Below are positions 46,373 through 59,700 of a stretch of DNA of 64,000 nucleotides, in pieces. The translations under genes and the position numbers were made by a program. Source of the stretch: Toxoplasma gondii ME49 (taxonomy: Eukaryota > Apicomplexa > Conoidasida > Eucoccidiorida > Sarcocystidae); contig NC_031467.1 in NCBI RefSeq assembly GCF_000006565.2, positions 310,001-374,000 on the forward strand, written 5' to 3'. The notes under the pieces were generated by a model. That model saw nothing but the letters and a program-made list of their open reading frames with translations. It did no database searches and was not told where the DNA came from. Position 1 is the stretch's first letter, and the number at the start of each line of letters is the position of its first letter.

Positions 46373-49300
46373 CTATGGATAGATAGGGCAGCCAGGCGTG
46401 GTTTGTGAATCGAGAGAAAGTACGTCAAAACGAGACTTGTCACTCTGCGATTCTTGTAGCTAAACACTGCCGTTCCAGGCAAACCAGGATGTATCTCCTC
46501 CAGAAGGATATGCAAATATTGTACTGGCACATGCGGATCGCTGCAAGTACACAAACAGACGAGAGAGGAACAGAGAAAAAGCCAAAGGGACTGTGAAGGT
46601 AGATCTGGAGCTTGAAGACCTAAGCCGATTCGAAGAAGGCGGGAAAAACAATGCCGCGAAAGGTCTCCTTCCAGGGAAGCTAGGAATCCGTCAGAGCTGC
46701 GCCTACATAAAAACACAAAGGTAAAGTGACCTTACGGGTACTTTATTATTTTTACTTCGCCAGCGGAAATCTTAAAAGACACTGTCTCTTTCTCGTCCTC
46801 AAGCCAGTGTATTTACTACGGCCGGCCAACTCTTAAATATTCAGAGTGACCTGGAAAACGCAGATAAATAGAAGCTGGGAAGAAAAAGGGGATCTCGCCG
46901 CAAACGCGCGTTTTGTGTGCGGAGGACAGCGCGTTCATCGTGTCTTGACGGAGAGCGCGTGCCTTCTTTCGCCGAGTGTCTCCGACAGTTTCCAGTTCAA
47001 AAACGCACCGTTTCAAGAGGATAAAACACCCTATTGGCTCCAGCGTGTCACAATCAAGCGAAAAAGAAGACGGAATGAGTGTGGAAAGCACTGGCCATCG
47101 TTATTGACACGTCTCCAAAAAGTCTCCCCGCCTTTCCCGGTTCGGGCTAGGGGTCCCAGAGCTAGGGGAACGATCCTGTTGTCTCGGCCCCCCTGGCTCC
47201 TCGTCACTGAGGAACGTCTGAGAAAGAGGATAAGTTTCTCTCCCCTACTCCAGTGATGCTTTTACATCTCTTCTGTGCTAGACTTCTGCTGCTCCTTCCT
47301 CGATCCTTTGCTTCCATGCCAGAACCCAGGGAAAGACCTCAACTCGGGTTTCGCATCGAAGTCATATGAACAAACGAGCACGAGGCCGCTACACCAGACT
47401 AGGGTTGATCCGAGATATTTCCACAGAAAAATACTCGTAAGTTGGTCTTTGTGGAGATGAATTAACGGAAAAGCTCACCTTGTGATGAGCACTGCAGTCC
47501 GTCAATTTGTCAGGTACCACAAGCTCGGGCGCTTCTTGAGACAGCTGCAAGCGAGGATACCTAAACCACGGACCTTCGTCCACCGCCGTCGTTTGCTGAC
47601 ACCGTGGCGAGTCACAGGTTCTGAGAACATGCAGAAATCTGCGATATCTCGCTCAATTTACATGCAAGTTTGAAACAGCGTCTCACAGAATTATCGTTCC
47701 CGAGCAAGTGGGAAGAACTGAGGAACGAATCCATGTCACCAGGCGCTAGAATCACACGCACGAACCTGCTTGTCTCGACGACGGCAGATTCCGGTGGCTA
47801 CGTGGTGTAGCACAAAACTGTCTGAACTAAGAGATTGGTTAGTCACGAGCGAACCAATACGGTTTCCATCTTGCCCCAAGAGCAGAGGCAAACACCGGTT
47901 TTTCCGTGTTAGCGTGTGTGTACTTCCTGAGGTGGACCATAACCAACGTACATTGATATCTATGTTGTGTTACGGAAGCCCTGGACATACACTCATTGTT
48001 GGAACTGGACACTCAGATGCATCGGATTTCACACAAAAACAAGTGGCCCAGCTTATCTGTGCTGCTACAGTGCCGCTGTGTAATGAAATACGTTTGCGTC
48101 AACTTGTAAGGCAAAACAAGTCAAGCGTTGGACAAACGAGGATCCTCAGTGCAGATGTTGGTGGAGGGTGGGAGAGTAGTGGGGGGATGCTGTATGTGAG
48201 GTGCTCATGTATTCGGGAAAGCGTGCTTAGAAGAAGCAGGCAAATGCTACTATTCAACCCGCTCCTTTGCTTTACCCTGGGGGAATCCTCATTTCCAGAT
48301 GGAGGCCGTAGCAGCGAGGCTATGCCTACAACACCTGTGTGCCTCGAAACATATCGCTCGCTGACGTGGCATTTTGATGCCGGTTGGTGTAGTCAGAGCG
48401 AACCTGTAGGTTGAGTACCAGTTGTGCTTTCTCCTTCGTAATGTTATTCTGTACAGAATGCTTAGATTTATCTGTCTCTCTAAATTAACGGTTCTCAATT
48501 TGGTGATGGTACCTTCAAAGTAACTGATATACATTTCGGTCATATTATTGTCAGTGTTGTCTTGCCATTTCTTTGATCAGGGCATGTGTAGCTCTGTAAT
48601 TGCGTGCTTGACAGTAAAGAACAGAAAAACTTTGAGCCCTCGCACACAGTGCGTAATACCTAGTTTATCTGTCAGTGGGAATGTGAAATGAGTGGATTGC
48701 GTAGTGCTTTCCTTGCACTATCAACGTAGACACGGAGGCGCGAGAGACACCAGCAAAAACAACTCTTTCCACGAAGGCCGCTTAAAAGAAACGTTTCTAT
48801 CAATCGTACACTGGATTCAGACGAAGCCAGCGCTGAAAGCACTACCACTCCGGTTTTGTGAGAATTGTACGCGGTCGAAGTCTATCTCAGAACCACACGT
48901 GATGTATGTTCTGGACTTTCTCCTATGACAACCTGGGTCTCGTCTGGATCTCACAGCTAAAGGAATATTCACTATCCTGGGCACTATTTAACGTCTCTGT
49001 TCGATATTTGAATTCTTCCGCTTCAGCCGAGACGGAATCTTGTAGCCCGCATACTGGCACGCTGCTTACGTTTGTCTACGAGTGCCGCGGGTGGACGGGG
49101 ACGGGATTTCTCCCGGTTTCCTTCCCTTTCTGTCTGAACTGGGACAAGAAATTGCGTACGCTCTGTTACAGGAGAGTGAAAAAATCCGGGGCTCGAAAAC
49201 TTGAATAGAAAAACGCCGTGTTCCGAAGACGAACTCGAGGACGACACTCGTTTCTCAGGGAAGCCCGTTGAGTCGCCTTTACAGTCGAAATCGTGCGCCC

Positions 49301-50261
49301 ACTCTTGATTCACAAATCGCGGAACAAGATACGCAATTTCCGCATGGGTACATTCGGTGTTAACCACATCAAAGAAATCCAAGGATCTGAGTATCTTTCT
49401 AGGCGTTGTTTTTACGCAGAAACAAGGTACTTTAAACGAAATTCCCAGTATTGTCGGCAGAGAAAGTCGTGACTGTTCGGGCGAACGGTGTGCTGAATGC
49501 CGCACAGATACTTCAAACAGGCAAGCTTGAGTAGGGAAGGGCAACTTTGTGGAGAAGCCGCGGACTTTTAAAAACGGCTTCTGGATACATTTTCTCAAAA
49601 AATCTTGGACTCAAAAGGGGAAACGCTTTTTTGCCGAGCTTCTCTAGAGCCTCCAGTGGCGCTGTGCAAGTTTCCAGCGGGTCAGAGCCCGTGTGTGCGC
49701 GTGGAGTTGTTCCGTATGTTTTCTGAAGGCTTCTTTTCCCCGACATAAAACTGTGAATCTCACTAGTCTTTGTCCACGATATTCTTTGGTTTGGATTTCG
49801 CATGAAGCAAATTGTTTCCCTTTTTCCGCTGCCGTCGGTCGTTCCTTCCACGACTTGATCCCGCGCGGTACTGGAGAGGACCCGCCATTTTCCCGTGCTG
49901 ATCGAAAATGGCGAGGTTTTCAACCGCTGTCGTGTTTGCGGGGCGGTTGTGTGTCCAGATTCTGATTCATGGCTCCGAGACAGCTTCCTTTCGTGGTCAG
50001 ATTCACGGCAAAACAGACACGCGTGTGCAACGAAACATTCTCGATATCTGTGTAGCGTACAACTAGTCTCAGTGGCCGATACCTCTTCTCTACAGCCCAT
50101 GTTTTCTCAAACACGGGGCGTTATCCCTTTTTTCCCCTGTCACTCTCCTTCCATTGCCTTCTGTTGTTTCACCCGAACCCGGACTATCCTGCTGCTTTTG
50201 CAGGGAATCTTCCGCTACAGGAACCTCTTAACACAGACCATCAGAAAACCTAGACTCGACC
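46373..50261. other. Long intergenic region between divergent genes
   Basis: Separates the starts of the MoeA-MogA gene (minus) and the two-pass membrane protein gene (plus), so it must hold both promoters. Many small frames occur (longest: 47770-48414 plus, 214 codons; 49513-50100 and 49023-49598 minus); none has recognisable content or consistent splice signals. The stretch around 48420-48560 is mildly AT-rich. Confidence 0.5.
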
Positions 50262-51827
50262 ATGGGTACGTCATTGCACAGATGCAAGGTCGACTCCGGT
50301 CAGTTTGCTACGTCAGATACGTCGTGTTCTGCGGAGTTTTCCGCCCGTTCGTTTGAAAAGAATGAGGAGGCGTCCAGTCGGGCAGTTGAAGAAGAGCTCG
50401 GCGCCTCATCTCTTCAACCTGCCGCTGGCGCTGACGGATCCCCGAGGTGGCAAAGTTCTCGGCGTCGCTCTAACAGAAAGAGAGGCGGAAAAGGAAACAA
50501 AACGGGCCTGGCGGGAGCGACACCAGGTTCTCAGTGCTCAACTTCAGGCGAGATCGCGTCCACCACTTCCTCTTCTGTCACGTCTTTGCCTGTTCTGTCT
50601 CGCGTCTCCTCGACCGTATCAGCCGTCGCGGTGCACTCGCACGGAGCAAAAACGGATCCCGGCTCCGACAAAGTGCCTGACTCCGTGGACGTCTCCCATT
50701 CAAAAGGTGCGAGTGCTTCGTTCACTCTAGGAAAAACTGAGGGACCGTCGCGAAGAACGCGAGAGAGAAAAGGCATTCGGCAACCGCCGAAGACAGGCAG
50801 TGCTGCGGAACCCAGTTCCGGTACGATGACTGCCTCATCAATGGACGGGACAGCCGGCCGCGGGAGGTGTACGTACACTCCAAGGGGTCAGTGGCTGAAG
50901 CGGGTCTGGTCGACTGGCGTTGGACTGTGTCGCTTTCTGCTTCGCCTGGGAGGAAACCCGCTAGTCGCGTGGGGCCTCCTCTGCTTTCTGCTGCTTCAGG
51001 AACAACAGATTTACCTTCTGTATCACGGCGGCTGTGACGCGGTGGATGGTCTAAATGCAGATTTTGGAGTTTCCCGAGAGGCAAAACTTGACTGGAGGGC
51101 GGACCTTGAGCTGGAGTTTGAGAAAGGGGGGACTCAACACACCTCTGTGCTTCAGCTGCACCCCCAGAGACACCTGCCGCCGGATCTGCGCTCCCAGTGT
51201 ATGTACATGCTGATTCTGGGGGTAACTGCGACGGCTCTCCTCACGTTTGGATTCTTGAGTCATACGGTCGGCTACCTAGTCTCGACCTCTCAAAAAGAAG
51301 CAATAACAACCCCAAGTCCTTCACATGTGCAGACACGCGAGGCATCGAGGGAAGAGAAGTCGGTGCAAGTCGACATACAGAAGCCCATCGAGGAAGGAGC
51401 TTCAAGGCAGGCGAAAAAAGCACTGAAGATTATGGATCATGACTCCGAAGCTGAGCAGGAAAGGGCTGAAAAACACGCCACTCCAGAGACAGCTCACCAT
51501 GGAAAACGGCATACCTGTGACCGAGAGCAACAGACTGACGAACCCATGGGACTCTCTGTGGATTTCGTTGCTTCTGAGTGTACGTCCACTCTCCCAAAAA
51601 ATGAGGGCCTGCTCTGCGCAAATCTCCCCGAAGGCGACGCTTTCAGAACCGACACGTGTGAGGGAGAACCTGCGCGAGAGACGTCCAGCTGTAGAGAACC
51701 GGAGACCTTCTATATCGGAGATGATGAGGGCGATCCAACATTTGTAAGCAGCGCTGGTTCGTCGGGCGATGATCTCCTTTTGCTGGCAAGCGCGTCTTCT
51801 CGCGACCGGACGAGTCTCTTGTGGTGA
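50262..51827 (+). CDS. Two-pass membrane protein of unknown function, single exon
   Basis: A 521-residue protein starting at an ATG in CCATGG context. Residues 1-220 are polar, Ser/Thr-rich and probably disordered. Two hydrophobic stretches follow: about 224-252 (cores NPLVAWGLLCFLLL and IYLLYHGG) and about 311-338 (CMYMLILGVTATALLTFGFL). The loop between them has a conserved-looking GGCDAVDGL and LELEFEKGG. The C-terminal 180 residues are acidic with many Glu and Ser and no domain. The second residue is Gly (MGTSLHRC), but myristoylation is less convincing than for the 40725 gene because position 6 is His. There is no signal peptide at the N-terminus. The composition is typical of coccidian-specific proteins; no function is inferred. 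Confidence 0.75.
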   Translation: MGTSLHRCKVDSGQFATSDTSCSAEFSARSFEKNEEASSRAVEEELGASSLQPAAGADGSPRWQSSRRRSNRKRGGKGNKTGLAGATPGSQCSTSGEIASTTSSSVTSLPVLSRVSSTVSAVAVHSHGAKTDPGSDKVPDSVDVSHSKGASASFTLGKTEGPSRRTRERKGIRQPPKTGSAAEPSSGTMTASSMDGTAGRGRCTYTPRGQWLKRVWSTGVGLCRFLLRLGGNPLVAWGLLCFLLLQEQQIYLLYHGGCDAVDGLNADFGVSREAKLDWRADLELEFEKGGTQHTSVLQLHPQRHLPPDLRSQCMYMLILGVTATALLTFGFLSHTVGYLVSTSQKEAITTPSPSHVQTREASREEKSVQVDIQKPIEEGASRQAKKALKIMDHDSEAEQERAEKHATPETAHHGKRHTCDREQQTDEPMGLSVDFVASECTSTLPKNEGLLCANLPEGDAFRTDTCEGEPARETSSCREPETFYIGDDEGDPTFVSSAGSSGDDLLLLASASSRDRTSLLW

Positions 51828-54756
51828 GGTGGGAGAGCAACGGCGCCCTCAGAAACACGCTTCTAAACCCCCATCGAGCGTTCCTTCGTGAGCTCTTCTT
51901 CTCACGATTCATGGCTTCTGAAAACGAGCCTGCAATCAGGATGGGTGAAACGACGTGTCTGTACTTTTGCGAAGGTGTCGGTTTTTTCCGATTCTCAGTG
52001 TGCAGCGCTTACTTTAGGCACCCTAGGACCGCGGTCTCAGGCACCCCGATCAAGAATAAACATATTGCGGGTCAGCCATTCCGTCTTCTTTAAGACTGAC
52101 TCACACCTCGGTTGTCACGGTGATGTGTCTCTTCGTGTTGCGCTTGGTCATTTCATGCAGTGGTTTGGTATTGCACTCCTACATGAGAGCACACGTCATG
52201 GCGTGTTAGCTCGGGACCGATCGAAGTGGGGGTAATGTCCCCTCTGACGCAGGAGTATTTACAGGCTCTTGCTGCGGAAGGTCGTAGGGCTTAACTGGTG
52301 TAGTGAAGGGGGAACATTCTGTGATCTCTCATCGCTGAAGTGAGTCGGTGGGATGCACCCGCGTGCATCAACCACCATTGGCGTCTCGCGTTGCTGTCCT
52401 CTCTTTTAGTCTGACTCATGGAAGTACGCCACTCTTTTTTCGCCATTTAGTTTCCTTCCGACTCGTGGTAAGCGGTTATATAGAGACGGCGAATGAAAGC
52501 ATTGCGTTCACTGTTTTTGCTCCACAAAAGTCTGAGTCAATGCAGCGCGGCGTCAGCATCTGGTCGGGCATTGGCTTGCCGGGGAAATTGTGCTCAAAGA
52601 AAAGACATCGCAGTGCATCAAACAGACAGTTTGGGCACGGGACGTCTGCGGAAAGAGGGTCGTGACACTTTCGCTTTGGACGGCGAATACCCCCAAAAAA
52701 CCTGAGATTTTTTCCAAGGTAAAAGCTTGTCGAGGCTTTGTAACCAGCTAAGCACGCGTGGCGATGGCACGCACTTCCCAGAGGCGTGCGTGCTTGGAAC
52801 CGGTATTATCACACTGCTGGGTTTCTAGAAGCATAGAACCTGTATAGAATCAGTCCGGTAAAAAGGTATAAGTCGCAGCTAACCTATAGCGTATGGGGTG
52901 GATGTTGCTCGTGGAATAGCACTCCACATATAATTGTCAAGTGGATTATACTAAATTCCCAACTAAGGACTCAATGCAATGGCTTTGTTTCGAGTCATGA
53001 ACTGCTGACGGTCTTCATATTTTGTTGCTCGGGACCAGTTTTTATCGGTTCGCACCGGATAGAAGTTCAGTCGGTTTTGCTCCCACCAGAATTATCATCT
53101 TCACCTGTCCCTAGCTCCTTGAAGGGACGGCGTTCTTCAAAACTCGCATCGTACGCGCCAGCTAGAATACAAGCGCTGCATGAACTCTCGTCTGGGACGA
53201 TGCACCCACAGAACCGCTGTCCGTCGCTTAATGGAAAATCGTTCTGTCACGCCACCTCAGCGACCTCAAGGCTGACCGGGAGACTGTCCTGCGAGCGATA
53301 TGCCACTCCGCCCATGCACACGCTTGTGTGCACTCTCTTCCACTGGTGGGAAATGAAACTTTGGAAAACCGAAATGCGCAAACGCAAGGCTTTGCCGACC
53401 AGGCGTAAACAGCGGGCATCCAGGTGTCAAACAAGTGCCGAACCCACAAGAATTTGATTGGTGTATTCTATACAGACCTCCAGCATCAGGTAAGGGACTA
53501 CCCAAGTCCGTGTCGGCTTTGAAACATGTATCGAGAAGTGAGAGCCACGAACGATTTCATGCTCGGTCGGGATGAAGCAACAGTTCCTTCCTCCACTTAG
53601 TTTTGTTGAAACCCTCATCGAGGATTTGGGATGAGGGCCCGTTGTGTGGCAAGTAAATCGGGCGAAATATTCAGATACAGGCGACTTTTAAAGGTACGTT
53701 GTGCCACACCCAGAAGGGTTTTGAGTCGCGTCAGCTACGTAGCAGGCCAGCTACTCCGCAGTGCTTCCGTCTATTTGATAATGTCGGGGATCCTTGAAAT
53801 GTCTCCTACCACGGAGACCGCTCTGAGAATGCACTGTGGTGCCATGGGAGGTGAGTTCCGACAGAAAGTGGGGATGACCTTCGGCAGTCCATCATGAGCT
53901 TTGTGCGGGACTAGGCGATTCACATATGACATCCCTGGTGGTCCCAGAATTGCTAAGTGCGCCAGCATCATGACTTCTCTAAGAGTTAGTGAGACTCTTT
54001 CGCGGTAGCAATACCTCAAACTAGGACGTAAGTTAGTCTCAGCGATTCGAGAAATGTTAGTGGTAGGGCTGCTGCCTCACGGATGACAGCTACTCCAGGG
54101 GCAACAGGCTTCTGGTGGTGCTGGATTAGAACAAATTACTAAACGTATTTGAAGAAGTAGGATGTTATGTTACCCCCTCGAAGCAGATAGATGTGAACTA
54201 GTCCAGACAATCGAAGAAGGTCTGGAATTTGCTACGGGGAAACTTCCTTGGGAGTCCCGCTATTTAGTTGATATCTACACCCTTGACGGTCACCACACGT
54301 GCATTTTCTCCGGTGTAGTACACCTGCCCCTTCGGCTCCGTTAGTTTTTCCTCTAGTGTTTCCTGGGAAGCGCCTTTTCATCCTCTCAGAATTTAGTCCG
54401 GCAGAAAAGCGGAACACATACATCTTCTCGTTTTAAACCCTTTCGCATTCCTGTTAAGAAACAGACAAGCGCCCAGTACTTTGTTCTGCCCATTCACATC
54501 GAGCTTTTGGGGACAAGCCGCGCACTCGGCCCCCCCACTACGACACGGCTTTCTTTCTGTGTATTGTCTAGAACCCTCATGTTTCAGTTGCAAAAATCTG
54601 AGTCTCGCGAGAAGCGACCTCCACGACAATTTCTTCTTGTGGACCCACGTCCCTTCATCTCTCAACAGCAGAATATGCTTTTCTGCATGTCTCGTCTGCT
54701 CCCAGTCACGCTCACCCACGGCCTCGCTGCTTGAGGACTCGAGAACGTCCTCAACA
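51828..54756. other. Intergenic region
   Basis: No supported gene. Frames up to 135 codons overlap on both strands. The left end is the 3' region of the 50262-51827 gene. Confidence 0.5.
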
Positions 54757-54870
54757 ATGAGCTTGCAAAGCGTGTCTTGCCGGGCAGCTTGCCGTGGCAC
54801 GGGCGCGGCTGAGGAACTCGACGAGCTGCGGAGTCTTTTGCACGATGTTCGGCCTTTTGACCTGCTACTT
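54757..54870 (+). CDS. Possible first exon of an unresolved gene
   Basis: ATG followed by 38 codons that end exactly at a strong GTAAGT donor (54871). The peptide is protein-like (EELDELRSLLHDVRPFDLLL). The pattern of a polar helix followed by PFDLLL just before a splice site recalls the start of permuted-papain/LRAT-type folds, but the next exon could not be found: no acceptor in 54880-55230 continues in phase 0 with a long open frame. It may be a separate gene ending before 56700 or an upstream part of the next gene. Confidence 0.3.
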
Positions 54871-56703
54871 GTAAGTTAATTTTCTGGCGGGAAAAATTCC
54901 GTGCTGTTGCTTCGCTGGACCCCACCCACTGCCGAACTCTTTTCCGGTGCCGGTGTCGCTGCGTTTCTGACTGTACACCGGGAGACCGCGGCCTCTGTCT
55001 ACACGCAACAGTCGCGGCAGCCAACAGGGTAGAGTCGTTGAGACCCGCCTCGTGTGTCCACTTCTCTTCTTGGCGACGGCTTTGTGTTGTCTTGCCTCGG
55101 GCTTGATGCATTGCGTGACCTAACGTTTTCGGTACTCGTAAACGACATTTGCCGGCGAGAATTGCGGGACTTGTTGAATTCAACTCCTGCGAGGCGATGT
55201 CGCAGGCCCCCAGGGTCAAGGCGGCGAACTGGTAGGTCTTTCTCCAGTTTGGAACCCCAAAGACGATCTTGGCTGCTGAAAAAGCGGTCCGTTGTGAGAA
55301 TTGATTTTGTCTTCAAACCAAAGGGGGACTCTCGGGGATCCCTGTGCTCGCGGACTCTCGTTTTGAGTGCAAGAGGCCGCCGTGGCTTCTGGGGCGCTCC
55401 CCGTCTACGCTCCTCGTCTGGAAGAAGAGCCTCAAGTTCCACGACACAGCCACACCGTTGTTCGCGAGTCGCTAAAGGGTAGCGTTTCGCGTGCCTGCCG
55501 TTTCCTGCGGAAGTCGCAAAACCCGACGTTTTCCTTCTCTCTTCCTGCTGCCGAGTTCGTGCGGCCGCTCCCGTGGGCGACTCTCATGCAGGTCGCGTGT
55601 GGCTCGTTCGCGTCCTCGCAGCGACAAGAGACAAGATTTTCCGGCTGACTTTGAATGATTTTTCCAAGCAAAAAACGCGAGAGCAGGTGCAGATACCGCT
55701 CTCTGCTGAGGGACTCTCTTGTAGGGCTGTAGATACTCAGTACCCGTCCAAGAATCTGAGATTTAAGGTGAGCCCCGAGATGAAACTTGGAAAAACAGCT
55801 TCTTTGCTGTCGATCTCAGTCTGGAGCTCGAGTTTCACCTGTAACTGTGACGTCTCTTGTCACCCAAGTAAATCCAGCAGCGCTTGCCAGGTTCCTGGCA
55901 GATGTTTTCAGGACCTGTTGTGTTGCTTGCATTCGGGGTGTATGATCCAATGATTGATGAAAGGATCATGCAGGCACAAGTGCGTTCTTTTTGAGAGCTT
56001 GAACTTCCCACACTCTCAAAAAAACGCTTTAAAGAAATCTCTGATTGAAGAGAAAGTTGAGAAAGCACTCCGCGGAACACCGCCAGAGTACATGTGCTCA
56101 AAATCCAAGTTTATCGCACACTCTCGGTTTCTACAGCGATCTTGTTTTCTAAACTGTTACGGATGTCACTCGCGTTGCACGTTTCGAATTCTGCGCGGCG
56201 CAGCTTGTCATCGGAGTCGAAATCGAGAACGCAGGAGCAGAGGCCTGACGGAACGCTCTGAGTTTTCTGGACATGCCTCTTCGTATCTGAACCATGCAAG
56301 ACTGGTACACTTGTTCACGAGTGGGAGTGAACTTTTTGTGCACACATTTCTCAGAAAAAGATGCATTGTTTCCCCTTGTTACCTCATTACCATTCAAATA
56401 GTCGTACCCCCGTTCGAGCGTTAGGCGCAAATCACAGCTTTATTGGGAACTCTCTGTGCCAGAGATCACAACTTTTGACTCTCGCTTCGGTCTCTCAGTA
56501 CAGGCATGAAAACCGAATACGAATGTGACTGTCAAAATCGCATATATATATATATATATATACATATACAAATATATGTATACATATCAAGGATGTCCTT
56601 TCTTTGATGAGTCTGATATCCAGCTGGATTCCGTTGATATCTTTGTTTCCGACGATGTATGATCACGGAACGTCTTGTAGATTGTTTTCTTTGCTTTCTC
56701 AGG
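54871..56703. other. Region with unresolved exon-like segments
   Basis: Several strong splice-like sites occur on the plus strand (donors at about 55230, GTAGGT, and 55768, GTGAGC; acceptor-like CATGCAG at about 55593), and frames such as 55573-55768 look partly coding, but no set of exons joins in phase. A perfect (TA)n run is at 56542-56562. No family is recognised. Confidence 0.3.
56542..56562. repeat. (TA)n microsatellite
   Basis: Ten TA units followed by a degenerate TACATA tail, about 140 bases upstream of the secreted-protein gene. Confidence 0.9.
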
Positions 56704-59700
56704 ATGACACCGAAACGCCCTGTTAGTCGGGCCTGCGTTGCCGCGGCAGCGACCCCGAGGTGGTTGTGTCCACTTTTCTCAGCTTTTCTTTGCTTTTCTG
56801 CCGCGATCGGTTTTGCCGTTGAAGCTCTCGGTGAGACATGCGTACTTCCTTAATTGCCTGAAGTTCTTCACAAAAAATCGACCCCACCCTCTGTGGAAAG
56901 TCTGCTGTCTGAGGACGCAGATATCATGGCTAGACCGTGTATGGCCGTTACGAAACGCTGTTTTTCCACGTCTGCTTGAGGTGCCACGGATGCAAAAGAC
57001 TTAACCCTCATTTCCCAAGAGACTAAAACCTGCGCAGTCGTGTGAATGAAGTTGTTTCATCGAGACATTTGGCTGTTCTTGAAGGGCGTGGGTCACGTGT
57101 CATTCGATCCGTGAGCTTGCTCTTCTCGACTTCTGTCGGGGTTTCGTTTGTCAACAGGTGCGACGCAGACGGAGACGGCAAGTCATTCCGAGTTCACTAG
57201 TGAGTCGGGAAGTTCAACTACTCAGATGAACATACACTGGACGCCACCGCGTATTTTTGGTTCCATACAGGACACTGCACTCTGGGACTTGCACCTTTTT
57301 CGTTTGAAACACATTCGCTGTCTGTCAGCATCGCCCCGGGTTGTCCCTTCTCCAACCAGGCACGTGGAAAGGCGTCTTCACTCGTAGCCGAAAGTATCTC
57401 GGCGTGGAGTGAGGCGATAACGCTGTTCGTGGGAAGAGTTAATGCCGGGCTAAACGTCGAGCAGAGCTTTTTTCTTTTCCTTGCCTCTCAGAAAATGTCG
57501 CGGCGGTGCTCAGCGACCCTCGGGGGCAAGTCCTCACTCTGGACAGCGACCTCTCAGGTCTCTCCGAGCTTCTATTTAGCTACGAATCCACCATCGCAAG
57601 GTTGTCGGGAGATTCTGCAAGTAAGTGTCTAAGTGACGCTGATTTGGAGGGGCTCGCTCTGGAGTATCTTACACCTCATGCTCTCAGGATACAGCGGAAG
57701 AAGGATGTGACTGAAGGCAAATTCCACTCCCTGTATGATGGTAGTGAACCTAGTAGTATCTGAGTAATAGTTTTCTCTCGCAGAAGCATGCACACGATTC
57801 ACGTGAAAAGAGAAGTTGCCACCACCACATAAAAGGGCAATACTTGATTAGGGCATTTTCAGGGTTTACAGACTCGCATTCCAGAGGAGCTCTCAGAAGC
57901 GCCTCTGGTGTGTGATGCTACTTAGGTGAGACATGTTCCTTCGTCCACCAGATGATGAATATCCAGTTCGACAGGGAACACATGCTGCTCTGTGCGTAGC
58001 TCCATGGAGCCTTTCAATCAGAAACATGCAGCAGAATAACCATGTACAAAGGAGAACATAGGCGCTTTAATTCGACGTTTCACACACCCTTTCACACGCC
58101 TGTCTATTGAGCTGCACTTTGTCTTTTATATGCTACCTCCCATTCCACAGTTGCGCACGATCCATTTCCGGACTCAACCGCCCACGGAGGAAATCAAACT
58201 ATGCTCGCATGTACATTTGTTAATATCTGGAACTCTACAGAGAGAAGGACAGCATGGTAAAATCGAGATGGGAACTCTTTTTCGTACAGGTGTCGGGTGT
58301 CTGACCACTTCCAATCCTCTTTGTTGGAAGCCAAAATACATTTCAAGTGACTCGAGTGTCCCGATGTCACATGCGGAACACGTGAAACATTTGTTTCTGC
58401 ATTTGTCCTGTGTGCCTCTCGTTGCTCGTTAGGTCCGGTTTCCCCGGAGGAGGCAAGAACGAAAATCACTGAGTTGCTCCAAAAGGGTGAGTCCTTAGTT
58501 TGATTGTTACACGGATTCGACTTTTCATTCAAGCTCAAATCTGTTTGCAGATTCCCAATTTTCTTTTTGCCACTGCTACAGGCACTAAGATATGTATATG
58601 GTCAGATATCTATGTGGCTAGTTATAAGACTTGTGAAGTACAGCCTCCGCGAGGGCGAAGGAGTGTTGACTCCTCTCGTCTCACTGGTTTCATTCAATAT
58701 TTGTTTCACAGTGAAGCGTTTGTGAGCTTCAGAGGTGCTCGGAAAGTCTCACCTAAAAGAAATAATCATATAACTTGTGAAACCTGATGATAGATCGGGA
58801 CTGAGCTTTCTTCCAATCAACTCCCCGTCTACGGTTGATATCCGCTCTCGTTTATTCACCAGTAGGTAGCAATGCAGCGGCCACCTCGACCGTCGAAACT
58901 TGGGAGGATTCCACTTTCAAAGCTTTTAGCTAGAGTGATGGAACTCCTTCTTTGGAGTCTCGAGGGCATTCTAACAAGGAACTTGGCATCAGTAGACGAA
59001 TCCAAGTCCAGAAACCGCGTTTAGCTGACTCGCGAAGCGTCACCATTAATGCATTGCCATAACCACCGACAAGGACTTGCTTGAGTGGGAACCGTGAAAA
59101 TACCCCTGCAGAAAATAACAAACAAGTGCTGGATTCGAATGGCCTGCGGCAATCAGGGGTCTTCACATCGTTGAGGTTCTAGGCGCCGTACGTGGATAGA
59201 CGGATGGCTTAGTTCCTGGGAACGCGTATTCTTTTCTCGAGCATAGATTCACACAAACAAGTTGCCAGGATGTCCGATGAGGTTTTAACGCTAGGGCTCT
59301 AACGCTGTTTCTGAATTTCGTTACTTCTACTGATGCCGGGTGTCTAGTCAGAATACCCTATGTATTCCAAAGAAACAGCTCTATCAGTGGAGCGTTTAGA
59401 CGAAATCTGAACTAACCTCACGAGTGTTGCTTCTGACATGCAATGTCCGTTGCACGTCAAGGAATTATAGGTCCCCCTGCAGCGCGTGGATACACCTCAA
59501 AAGCGGTGTGTGGGCATCACGCCCCTGTGTGAGCTTCTCCTTTCCACCTCCGTTTCTTCGCGCCCAGCGCATGACGACACTTGTTGTCCTTTCATAACCA
59601 CTGGAAGAACCTCTGAAACTATGTGGGACGCACCGAGTCCACCCACACGTCGAGAGTGTCCTGTGGCCTTCCTTTCGTCATTGCTCTTGTTTTAGGTCGC

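Noticed and set aside
47770..48414. 214-codon plus-strand ORF upstream of the two-pass membrane gene
   Set aside because: Begins without a convincing start, has mixed composition and no motif; no matching splice sites.
57158..57199. Alternative frame of the small exon resembling a calcium-binding DADGDG loop
   Set aside because: That frame does not match the phase of the exons on either side; the phase-1 reading does.
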